Positions 21,516 to 28,685 of a DNA stretch of 39,104 nt are shown here, piece after piece. Each line of letters begins with the position of its first letter. Positions within the stretch are counted from its first letter, which is position 1. The notes below the pieces were generated by a model. That model was not told the origin of the DNA. It was given only the letters and a program-made list of their open reading frames with translations, and searched no databases. Both the position numbers and the translations under genes were made by a program. This DNA is from an uncultured Eubacteriales bacterium (GTDB lineage: Bacteria > Bacillota > Clostridia > Christensenellales > Aristaeellaceae): NCBI GenBank assembly GCA_902777335.1, contig CACYTF010000049.1:1-39104 (forward strand), read 5' to 3'.

Positions 21516-22514
21516 TTAAATCTGAGTCACTTGGAACCTGTCCCCGAGTGACTCAATCGCGGTGATCTGCCAGGGCCCCTGCCGGCCGGCGGAGGGCTCG
21601 GCGCGGTAGAAGAGGGGGCGAACGGCGGCGAGGTGTTCGTTCACGGCCTTCAGAAGTCCCACGCAGGGCCGGGGGTCGGGCGGGGCGTACTTCATCGGCA
21701 CGCACAAATCGCAGATATTGTCGATGGCGTCCAGGGGGCGGCCGGCGTCCAGGGCCGGGCTCAGGTAGCCCTCGGCCTCGGCGGGCAGCCCCGCCAGCAT
21801 CGCCTCCACCGCGGCGATCATCGCGCCCTCGGCGGTCTGGGGCCAGTGCGGCGCGCCGTCGGCCCATACGACCTCGTAGGAGACCGGCCGCAGCCCGGAG
21901 GCGTCGGCGAGCCACTGCTCGAGCCGCCCGTGACCAACGATGTCGCCCAGCGCGGCAAAGGCGCTGAACAGGCCGTCCCCGGCGGGCTCGAAGCGGTCGG
22001 CCACGGCCACGCCGTTCAGCCGCGACAGGTCGTCCGGCAGCGCGGCCAGGTACTGCCCGCCCCCTTCCACATCGCCCAACAGCACCGCCGCGCCGCCGCC
22101 CCGGATCAGCCGGGGCGGCATCGCGCCGTCCGGCAGCGGAACGTCGAAGCCGTTCATCAGCAGGGCCGTCGATTCGCCCCGCTCAATGGCGCAGGGCTGG
22201 CCGTCGATCGTGAAGTGCTCCCGGCTGCGGGGCCGGTGGGCAAACTCCACCTCCAGCGCGCCGCCGGGCCAGGCCACGCAGGCCAGCCCATCCGCGCCTG
22301 AAAGGCTGTCCGCCAGCGGCGCGCCGCCCGACAGCACCACCTTGCGCGCCAGCGCCCCGTCCCCGCCGGTCAGCGGACGGTATTCCAGATAGACCGCGCC
22401 GACCGGCGACACCGGCGCGAACAGCGGGCGCTGCCGGGAGGCCTCCCCGGCGAAGCGCCCGTTGATGTAGATCATGCCCGGCGCCTCGGCCGTGCAGATG
22501 ATGGTCGGCTGCAT
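21516..22514 (-). CDS. Unknown protein; last codons encoded by a repeat element
   Basis: 332 residues, not recognised. The N-terminus (MQPTIICTAEAPGMIYINGRFAGE) and following strands suggest a beta-rich domain (about 1-150), then a mixed region ending near VGLLKAVNEHLAAVRPLFYRAEP. No signal peptide or membrane helix. ATG 22514 is 8 nt after GGAGGGG, which lies in a hairpin. It follows ytfJ on the same strand, so co-transcription is likely. The final codons (ESLGDRFQVTQI and stop) are read from the GGGGACAGGTTC element at 21523-21555, so the original C-terminus has been replaced or the natural stop lost. Confidence 0.7.
   Translation of the reverse strand: MQPTIICTAEAPGMIYINGRFAGEASRQRPLFAPVSPVGAVYLEYRPLTGGDGALARKVVLSGGAPLADSLSGADGLACVAWPGGALEVEFAHRPRSREHFTIDGQPCAIERGESTALLMNGFDVPLPDGAMPPRLIRGGGAAVLLGDVEGGGQYLAALPDDLSRLNGVAVADRFEPAGDGLFSAFAALGDIVGHGRLEQWLADASGLRPVSYEVVWADGAPHWPQTAEGAMIAAVEAMLAGLPAEAEGYLSPALDAGRPLDAIDNICDLCVPMKYAPPDPRPCVGLLKAVNEHLAAVRPLFYRAEPSAGRQGPWQITAIESLGDRFQVTQI
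21523..21555 (-). repeat. GGGGACAGGTTC element, inverted copy within a gene end
   Basis: 33 bp, core on the minus strand, bounded by TGAGTCA and TGACTCA. It encodes the last residues of the unknown protein at 21516-22514. Confidence 0.85.
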
Positions 22515-22520
22515 GAACAT

Positions 22521-22551
22521 CCCCTCCCCGGGCAGGTTATGCGGGGAGGGG
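22521..22551 (-). promoter_or_regulatory. Hairpin covering the ribosome-binding site of the unknown gene
   Basis: CCCCTCCCCG and CGGGGAGGGG form a perfect 10-bp stem (22521-22530 with 22542-22551) with an 11-nt loop. On the minus strand its 3' arm contains the GGAGGGG Shine-Dalgarno of the ATG at 22514, so folding would hide it. It sits 13 nt after the ytfJ stop. Confidence 0.6.
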
Positions 22552-22564
22552 AACGGGCATGCCG

Positions 22565-22951
22565 TCAGCCCTTTATCGCTTTCTTGATGTCCGCCACCGC
22601 CTGCGGCACCAGCTCCATCAGCCGGTCGAGGGGCTGGAAGCACTGGGCGGGGAGCACGCGCACCGAGTCCGGGCCCGTCACCAGGAAGCCCAGGGGCTGC
22701 ACGGTCACGCCCGCGCCGGTGCCGCCGGCGAAGGGGAAGGGGCGGCCGGCCTCCTCCTGGGGCTTGGCGGCGCCGGTGCACTGGTATTCGCCGCCGCCGG
22801 CCACGAAGCCGAAGCTGACCCGGGAGATGGGGATGACGGTGGAGCCGTCCGCCGTGGCGATGGGCTCGCCCACGACGGTGTTGACGTCGATCATGTCGCG
22901 GATGCTCTCCAGCGTGGTGGTCATGATGCCTTCGATCGGGTGTCTGTCCAT
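22565..22951 (-). CDS. ytfJ: GerW-family sporulation protein YtfJ
   Basis: 128 residues. Matches the YtfJ/GerW family: HPIEGIMTTTLESIRDMIDVNTVVGEPI, GSTVIPISRVSFGFVAGGGEY and a C-terminal LVTGPDSVRVLP. In Bacillus it is a forespore protein needed for full lysozyme resistance/germination. AGGAGG lies 8 nt before ATG 22951. It overlaps the upstream DUF2953 gene by 31 nt, the same pairing as ytfI-ytfJ in Bacillus. Confidence 0.93.
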   Translation of the reverse strand: MDRHPIEGIMTTTLESIRDMIDVNTVVGEPIATADGSTVIPISRVSFGFVAGGGEYQCTGAAKPQEEAGRPFPFAGGTGAGVTVQPLGFLVTGPDSVRVLPAQCFQPLDRLMELVPQAVADIKKAIKG

Positions 22952-23433
22952 TTTGAGATCCTCCTGCTCACATTGTCCGCGCCGCTGCGCGCGGCCGCGG
23001 CTATAATTTGCCCGGCCCGCAGGCGGAGCATACCCGTCAGCGCCACCTCGGGGGCGCTTGCGCCGAAGTCGGGGATCACGTCCACCGACGCGCGGCCCAG
23101 CTGCGCCGAGAGCGCCGCGGCCAGCGCCTGCAGCGCGCCGCAGGCCAGCGCCGTGGCGGCGGCGTCGCCCAGGTTCAGTTTGCCCCGCAGCGCAAAGCTG
23201 ACGCCCCGAAGCCGCTTCAGCAGCGGCATGAGGCGGGGCGCTTTTTTCTTTTGGCGCACTTGGCGCTTGCCGCTGTTCCTTCGCGCCCGGCGCAGCGCCG
23301 CGCGGGCCGTGAAGGCGGCGATGCCCGCGCCGAAGCGCAGCCCGTCCTTCGTGTCGACGAAAAACGCCGCGCGGACCGGTACCGCGCACAGGTAGAACAG
23401 GGCGTCGAGCAGGGCGATCAGGTAGACGAGCAT
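22921..23433 (-). CDS. ytfI: DUF2953 protein (YtfI-like)
   Basis: 170 residues. N-terminal hydrophobic segment (LVYLIALLDALFYLCAVPV), a basic middle (RRARRNSGKRQVRQKKK), a KLNLGDAAATALACGALQAL stretch typical of DUF2953, and VIPDF. Function unknown; always beside ytfJ, so probably a forespore membrane partner. AAGGAGG is 5 nt before ATG 23433. A heptamer array lies just upstream in the leader. Confidence 0.8.
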   Translation of the reverse strand: MLVYLIALLDALFYLCAVPVRAAFFVDTKDGLRFGAGIAAFTARAALRRARRNSGKRQVRQKKKAPRLMPLLKRLRGVSFALRGKLNLGDAAATALACGALQALAAALSAQLGRASVDVIPDFGASAPEVALTGMLRLRAGQIIAAAARSGADNVSRRISKWTDTRSKAS

Positions 23434-23447
23434 GGAGACCTCCTTTT

Positions 23448-23482
23448 GAGAGTGAAGAGTGGAGAGTGGAGAGTGAAGAGTG
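23448..23482. repeat. Five tandem heptamers in the ytfI leader
   Basis: GAGAGTG, AAGAGTG, GAGAGTG, GAGAGTG, AAGAGTG on the plus strand, 14 nt upstream of the ytfI start. Same consensus as the arms of the hairpin after ackA. Confidence 0.85.
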
Positions 23483-23668
23483 GATTTAGTGTCAGTCTTT
23501 CCCATATTGTCTATAAATATTCTTTATTTTGTTGAAAGAAATGTGATATAATTGTATGGGTGATTAGGAAAACCGAAGGTTTTCCGGGTCGGCGGGCCCC
23601 GAAGGGAAGCACGCCGACAATCGGCAGTAAATGGCTGCACGTGCGGCCTTCGTTTGGGGGCGTGCCCG

Positions 23669-24256
23669 GTGACGGTGATCGTGGCGGAGCTGATGGGCCA
23701 GCGGCTGGAGTTGGAGACGCGGCCCGGCCTGTTCTCGCCAGGACACGCGGACCGCGGGACGCTGGCCATGCTGTCGCTGGTCCGGTTCGAGCCCGGCATG
23801 CGGGTGCTGGACCTGGGCTGCGGCTGCGGGCTGGTGGGCATACTGGCCGCCCGGATCTGCGGCGAGCAGAACGTGGTGCTCTCCGACGTCGATCCGGTGG
23901 CGGTGGAGGTGGCGGCCCTGAACGCGGCCCGCAACGGCGTGGGCGGCGTGAAGGCGGTCGTCTCCGACGGCTTCGCCCAACTGACGGACGCGGGCTTTGA
24001 CCTGATATTATCCAACCCACCCTATCAATCCGACTTCTCGGTGGCCAAGGGGTTCATCGAGAAGGGCTTCAACCGCCTGAAGCTCGGCGGCAGGCTGATG
24101 ATGGTCACCAAGCGGCGCGACTGGTATCGCAACAAGCTTTCGGCCATATTCGGCGGCGTTCGGGTGCGGGATGTGGACGGCTACTGCGTGTTCGAGGCCG
24201 AGCGCCGGAGCGCGCAGTACGCCAACCGGCGCGGGGCGCGGGGTTGTATAAAGTGA
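23669..24256 (+). CDS. RsmC-like class I SAM methyltransferase
   Basis: 195 residues. SAM-binding motif I DLGCGCGLVGILAA, motif II LSDVDPVAVEVA, and the catalytic NPPY, which marks N-methylation of a base or glutamine side chain. The whole layout matches small MTS-domain proteins related to RsmC (16S rRNA G1207). I choose GTG 23669 (GGGGG 8 nt upstream); TTG 23654 would add five residues. TATAAT at 23547-23552 could belong to its promoter. Upstream DNA (23566-23620) holds two small hairpins with GAA loops. Confidence 0.82.
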   Translation: MTVIVAELMGQRLELETRPGLFSPGHADRGTLAMLSLVRFEPGMRVLDLGCGCGLVGILAARICGEQNVVLSDVDPVAVEVAALNAARNGVGGVKAVVSDGFAQLTDAGFDLILSNPPYQSDFSVAKGFIEKGFNRLKLGGRLMMVTKRRDWYRNKLSAIFGGVRVRDVDGYCVFEAERRSAQYANRRGARGCIK

Positions 24257-24274
24257 TGGTAACGACATCTTTTC

Positions 24275-24303
24275 TTGACACGGTTAATATCAGGGGGTAA
24301 AAT
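24275..24303 (+). promoter_or_regulatory. Strong promoter of rny
   Basis: TTGACA (24275-24280), 17-nt spacer, TAAAAT (24298-24303): near-consensus sigma-A. The leader to the start codon is about 80 nt. Confidence 0.85.
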
Positions 24304-24390
24304 AGTTACGTGAGTCATGTAAACTGCGACAGGTATGCATGCAGATATGGAATTTTCATCTGAGATTATGAACAGGAGGTGCATGGAGTT

Positions 24391-25919
24391 TTGAATTGGC
24401 CAATCGTCGCATTGATTGCGCTGATTGCGTTGGCCATTGGCCTGGTTGCCGGTTATCTGTACCGCAAGAACGGCATGGAAAAGAAGATCGGACAGACGGA
24501 AGAATTCGTCGCCAATATGCTGGAGGACGCGACCCACAAGGCTGAGGAGAAGAAGAAGGAAGCCGTGCTGGAGGCCAAGGAAGAGATCATCCGCTTAAAG
24601 TCGGAGCTTGATAAAGAAGTTCGAGACCGCCGCAACGAGGTTTCGCGGCTTGAGCGCAGGGTGAACCAGCGCGAAGAGGCATTTGACAAAAAACTGGACA
24701 ACCTGGAGGCCCGTGAAGAGGCCCTGAACGAGAAGTACAAGGAGGCGGAGCGCGTCGAGGCCGAGGCCCAGGAGATGCACGACCGCCAGAAGCAGGAGCT
24801 GGAGCGCGTCGCCGGCATGACCGCCGACGAGGCCAAGCAGATTCTGATCGACCGCATCCAGAAGGACGCCTACCACGACGCCGCCGTGATGGTGCGCGAG
24901 GTGGAGGCCAAGGCGAAGGAAGAGGCGGACAAGCGCGCCCGCGACATCGTGTCCCTGGCCATCCAGAAGTGCGCCGCCGACCACGTGGCCGAGACCACCG
25001 TCTCCGTGGTGGCGCTGCCCAACGACGACATGAAGGGCCGCATCATCGGCCGCGAGGGCCGCAACATCCGCACCCTCGAAACCGCCACCGGCGTCGATCT
25101 GATCATCGACGACACGCCGGAGGCCCGGTGCGCCGCGAGGTGGCCCGCATCGCCCTGGAGAAGCTGATCATGGATGGCCGCATCCACCCCGCCCGCATCG
25201 AGGAAATGGTGGAGAAGGCCAAGCGCGAGGTGGACAACCAGATCCGCGAGGCCGGCGAGCAGGCCATCTTCGAGACGAACCTGCACGGCATCCATCCGGA
25301 GCTGGTGAAGCTGCTGGGCCGCATGCGCTACCGCACCAGCTACGGCCAGAACGTGCTGCGGCACTCCATTGAGGTCAGCCACCTGGCGGGCGTCATGGCC
25401 GCCGAGCTGGGCGCGGACGTGACCCTGGCCAAGCGCGCGGGCCTGCTGCACGACATCGGCAAGGCCATCGACCACGAGGTGGAGGGCACCCACGTGACCA
25501 TCGGCGCGGACCTGGCCAAGAAGTTCCGCGAGAGCGACCTGGTGATCAACGCCATCGCCGCCCACCACGGCGACGTGGAGCCCAAGAGCGTCGAAGCCGT
25601 GCTGGTGCAGGCCGCCGACGCCATCTCCGCCGCCCGCCCCGGCGCGCGGCGCGAGAGCCTGGAGAACTACATCAAGCGCCTGGAGAAGCTGGAGAAGCTG
25701 GAGAGCATCGCCTACTCCTTCGACGGCGTGGAAACCTGCTACGCCATACAGTCCGGCCGCGAGGTGCGCATCATCGTCAAGCCCGAGGATGTGAACGACG
25801 CCGGTACCCTGATCCTCGCCCGCGAGATCGTCAAGCGGATCGAGAAGGAGATGGAATACCCCGGACAGATCAAGGTGAACGTCATCCGCGAGACGAGAGC
25901 GGTGGAGTTCGCGAAGTAG
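24391..25919 (+). pseudogene. rny: Ribonuclease Y, frameshifted by a 22-nt deletion
   Basis: RNase Y is the membrane-bound endoribonuclease that starts mRNA decay in Firmicutes. Part one (24391-25125) has the N-terminal helix ([25 protein letters not shown]), a long coiled coil and the KH domain ([15 protein letters not shown]), ending LIIDDTPEA. Part two, in another frame from 25125, has [13 protein letters not shown], the HD domain ([14 protein letters not shown]) and the C-terminus. Family members read DDTPEA-VILSGFD-PVRRE; the bracketed seven residues plus 1 nt are missing, so the frame breaks at about 25123-25127. As written, the first frame stops at 25167 without the catalytic HD domain. 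TTG 24391 (AGGAGG 11 nt upstream) is the likely start. Because the gene is important and otherwise intact, an assembly error is a real possibility. Confidence 0.85.
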
Positions 25920-25926
25920 GTGAACA

Positions 25927-25978
25927 GACGACAGCCGGCGCCGTTTCCCGATGGGGGGAAGCGGCGCCGGCTGTCGTC
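25927..25978. terminator. GC-rich hairpin after rny
   Basis: Perfect 17-bp arms (25927-25943 with 25962-25978). It lies between convergent rny and the RelE-like gene, 8 nt after the rny stop. No T run. Confidence 0.7.
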
Positions 25979-25983
25979 ATGGA

Positions 25984-26241
25984 TCATTGGTATATCCCGC
26001 TCCTGTGCCCAACCTCGAGCGTCAGGATCACCAATTTGCCGTCCTGAATATCGGCGATCAGGCGGCAATCGCCGATGCGATAGCGCCACAGGCCGGCGAG
26101 GTTGCCGGTGAGGGCCTTGCCGTGGACGCGAGCGTTGGTACAGCCTTCCAGGTTTTTATCAATCCATTTCAGGATCATGTTTCGCACCTCAAATGCGAGG
26201 TGTTGCTTTCCTTTTTGGGGCGATGTGGCTATATGAGTCAC
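25984..26241 (-). CDS. RelE/ParE-family toxin with element-derived N-terminus, no antitoxin
   Basis: 85 residues. From KGKQHLAFEVRNMILKWIDKNLEGC onward it matches RelE/YafQ-type toxins closely: NARVHGKALTGNLAGLWRYRIGDCRLIADI and LEVGHRSGIY. These proteins cut mRNA on the ribosome or poison gyrase. The normal first strand (a VEFTK-like start) is missing; instead the frame opens with GTG ACT CA taken from the palindromic element at 26233-26298 and about ten unrelated residues. No RelB/DinJ gene is upstream. Loss of the first beta strand probably abolishes folding, so it may be a pseudogene. It has no visible ribosome-binding site. Confidence 0.75.
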   Translation of the reverse strand: MTHIATSPQKGKQHLAFEVRNMILKWIDKNLEGCTNARVHGKALTGNLAGLWRYRIGDCRLIADIQDGKLVILTLEVGHRSGIYQ

Positions 26242-26298
26242 GGGGACAGGTTCCTTGACTCACGAAAGTGAGTCAGGGAACCTGTCCCCGTGACTCAT
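26233..26298. repeat. Double GGGGACAGGTTC element forming a 31-bp-arm hairpin
   Basis: Two copies in opposite orientation, arms 26233-26263 and 26268-26298, one mismatch in 31, loop GAAA. It lies at the 5' end of the RelE-like gene and upstream of the epimerase promoter. Confidence 0.9.
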
Positions 26299-26310
26299 TA
26301 AACTTTCGAT

Positions 26311-26339
26311 TTGACTATATGGCGGAATAGGCGTATACT
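26311..26339 (+). promoter_or_regulatory. Promoter of the TIM-barrel gene
   Basis: TTGACT (26311-26316), 17-nt spacer, TATACT (26334-26339), about 47 nt before the start codon. Confidence 0.8.
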
Positions 26340-26385
26340 ATAGTACAGTTCATACTGGGTATTTATGCGTAGGGGAGGGATTGCC

Positions 26386-27171
26386 GTGTTGTCCATTGGC
26401 ATCTGCACCGATTTCGTCAACCTGCCGGAGGTCGCGGGCCTCGGGTTCGACTACATGGAGATCCCGCTGGACGCGCTGGCGGCGCTGCCGGAGGCGGACT
26501 ACCTGGCCTTCGTCGAGTACGTGGAGGGCCGGGGCATACCGGTGACGGCCTGCAACCGCATGCTGCCGGAGGATCTGCCCATCACCGGGCCGGGCGTGAA
26601 CGCCACGGCGCTGCACGGCTACCTGGCCCACGCCCTGCGCCGCGCCCAGCGGCTGGGCGTGAAGGTGGCCACGCTGGACGCGCCCCGCAGCCGCGTCGCG
26701 CCGCCCGACGGCGACTACGCCTTCGCCTGGCGGCAGTTCGGCAACTTCCTGCGGCTGTTGCAGGGCCACGCCCGGGACTGCGGCATTACCGTCGCCATCG
26801 AGCCGATGCGCAAGGCCGACTGCGACCTGATGAATTTGGTGTCCGAGGCGGTGCTGATCACGGGCATGCTGCAGCTGGACCACGTGGCCGTGGCCGCCCA
26901 CACCGGCAGCATGGCCATGGCCAGCGAGCCGGTGAGCGCGCTGCGCCGGGCCGCGCCGCTGCTGCGGCACGTCCACATGGAGAACGCGCTGACCCGGGCG
27001 CTGCCCCGCCCCGGCGACGGCGAGGACTACCGGCGGGTGCTGGAGACGCTTGCCGACATCGGCTATACCGGCGGCGTCACGCTCTCGGGCACGATCACCG
27101 ACACCTTCGCGCAGGATGCGGGAGCTGCGCTCACGTATATACGCGAATCAGGAATGAGGAATGAGGAATGA
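26386..27171 (+). CDS. Sugar phosphate isomerase/epimerase-like TIM-barrel protein
   Basis: 261 residues of the xylose-isomerase-like (AP_endonuc_2) superfamily. Pattern: SIGICTDFVNLPEVAGLGFDYMEIPL at the start, VTACNRMLPED, GVKVATLDAPRSR, a central VAIEPMRKADCDLMN with the expected metal-ligand Glu, HVHMEN, and GYTGGVTLSGTI. Several usual metal ligands are hard to place, so substrate and activity are open. GTG 26386 has GGAGGG 6 nt upstream. The final residues (GMRNEE) and stop are encoded by the first units of a heptamer array. Confidence 0.8.
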   Translation: MLSIGICTDFVNLPEVAGLGFDYMEIPLDALAALPEADYLAFVEYVEGRGIPVTACNRMLPEDLPITGPGVNATALHGYLAHALRRAQRLGVKVATLDAPRSRVAPPDGDYAFAWRQFGNFLRLLQGHARDCGITVAIEPMRKADCDLMNLVSEAVLITGMLQLDHVAVAAHTGSMAMASEPVSALRRAAPLLRHVHMENALTRALPRPGDGEDYRRVLETLADIGYTGGVTLSGTITDTFAQDAGAALTYIRESGMRNEE

Positions 27172-27278
27172 GGAATTCAGGTGGAAATCCTTGCGGATTT
27201 CATGGATTTATAAATGGACCAAATCCCGAAGGGATTTGCACCGCCATTCCCAATTCCTAATTCCTCATTCCTCATTGC
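27151..27278. repeat. Structured cassette bounded by inverted heptamer arrays
   Basis: Left arm: GGAATGA three times then GGAATTC (27151-27178). Right arm (27244-27278) is the same kind of array in inverse orientation. Between them are two perfect hairpins: 27184-27190 with 27195-27201, and 27220-27227 with 27231-27238 (GAA loop). It spans the end of the epimerase gene and most of the gap before trkA. Confidence 0.85.
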
Positions 27279-27314
27279 ACAAAATCTCTCCCATCGAAAA
27301 AAGGGGGTAATCGT

Positions 27315-28685
27315 TTGAACATCATCATCGTCGGCAACGGCAAGGTCGGCTACACGCTGGCCCAGTACCTGTCCAAGGACGGGCACGACATCATCATACT
27401 GGACCGCAACCCCACGGCGCTGAGCCGCGCCAGCGAGACGCTGGACGTGATGTGCATCCGCGGCAACGGCGCCAACGTGAAGACGCTGATCGAGGCCGGC
27501 GTGGAGACCGCGGACGTGATCATCGCCGTGACGGGCAACGACGAGCTGAACATGGTGTGCTGCCTGGCGGCCAAGCAGCTGGGCGCGAAGTACTCCATCG
27601 CCCGCATCCGCGACCCGGAGTACACGGAGAGCCTGACGCTGTTGCAGAAGAAGCTGGACATCGACCAGGTGATCAACCCGGAGCGCACCACGGCCCAGGA
27701 GATCTCCCGCCTGCTGCGCTTCCCGTTCGCCGTGAACATCGAGAGCTTCGCCCACGGCCGCGTGGAGATGGTGGAGTTCCGCACCGAGGAGCGGGACGCC
27801 ATACTGAACACCCCCCTGTCGCGGCTGCACAACCACTATCCGCGCATCCAGTTCACAGCGGTGCAGCGCAACGGCCAGGCCTTCATCCCCGACGGCTCCA
27901 GCATACTGCTGCCCGGGGACCGGGTGTACGCCACCGGCGACCGGGAATCGGTCACCCAGTTCTTCAAGCACCTGGGCAAGGACACCCAGCGGCTCAAGTC
28001 CGCGCTGCTGATCGGCGGCGGGCACATCTCCTACTACCTGGCGCGGATCATCGCCGGCATGGGCGTCTACCTGCGGCTGATCGAGATCGACGAAAAGAAG
28101 TGCCTGCGCCTGGCGGACCAGCTGGACGGCGTGATGGTCATCAACGCCGACGGCACCGACCAGGAGGTGCTGGATTCCGAGAACCTGCCGGACTGCGGCG
28201 CGCTGATCTGCCTGACAAACCGGGACGAGGAAAACCTGATCACCGGCATGTACGGCGCGCGCCACGGCGTCAAGAAGGTCATCGTGAAGGTCAACCGGCT
28301 GAACACGATGGACGTGATGGAGGACCTGGGCATCGACAGCGCCGTCAGCCCGAAGCTGACCACCGCCAACGCCATACTGCGCTCGGTGCGCGCGCTGAAC
28401 AACAGCCGCAACTCGGTGGTCGAAAAGGTCTATTACATGCTGGGCGGCCAGGTGGAGGCCTATGAGTTCACGGCCCTGGAGGGCGCGCCCTATCTGAACA
28501 TACCGCTGAACAAGCTGAACATTCGCAAGGGGATACTGGTTTCGGTGCTGGTGCGCGAGCGCAAGTGCATCATCCCCTTCGGCAGCGACGCCATCGAGGC
28601 CGGCGACACCGTGATACTGACCGCGAAGGCGGGCACCGTGGTGAACCTGGAGGACGCCTTCGACCTTACGGAGATCAGAAGATGA
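27315..28685 (+). CDS. trkA: Trk potassium uptake regulatory protein TrkA
   Basis: 456 residues with two tandem RCK modules. First NAD-binding site: IIIVGNGKVGYTLAQYL, with Asp30 at the end of strand 2 (IILDRNP); second: SALLIGGGHISYYLA and LIEIDEKK. Each is followed by a TrkA-C domain (FIPDGSSILLPGDRVY; CIIPFGSDAIEAGDTVI). It gates the TrkH channel in response to nucleotides. TTG 27315 is the start (AAGGGGGT just upstream). Its TGA overlaps the trkH ATG (ATGA), so the two are coupled. Confidence 0.95.
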   Translation: MNIIIVGNGKVGYTLAQYLSKDGHDIIILDRNPTALSRASETLDVMCIRGNGANVKTLIEAGVETADVIIAVTGNDELNMVCCLAAKQLGAKYSIARIRDPEYTESLTLLQKKLDIDQVINPERTTAQEISRLLRFPFAVNIESFAHGRVEMVEFRTEERDAILNTPLSRLHNHYPRIQFTAVQRNGQAFIPDGSSILLPGDRVYATGDRESVTQFFKHLGKDTQRLKSALLIGGGHISYYLARIIAGMGVYLRLIEIDEKKCLRLADQLDGVMVINADGTDQEVLDSENLPDCGALICLTNRDEENLITGMYGARHGVKKVIVKVNRLNTMDVMEDLGIDSAVSPKLTTANAILRSVRALNNSRNSVVEKVYYMLGGQVEAYEFTALEGAPYLNIPLNKLNIRKGILVSVLVRERKCIIPFGSDAIEAGDTVILTAKAGTVVNLEDAFDLTEIRR

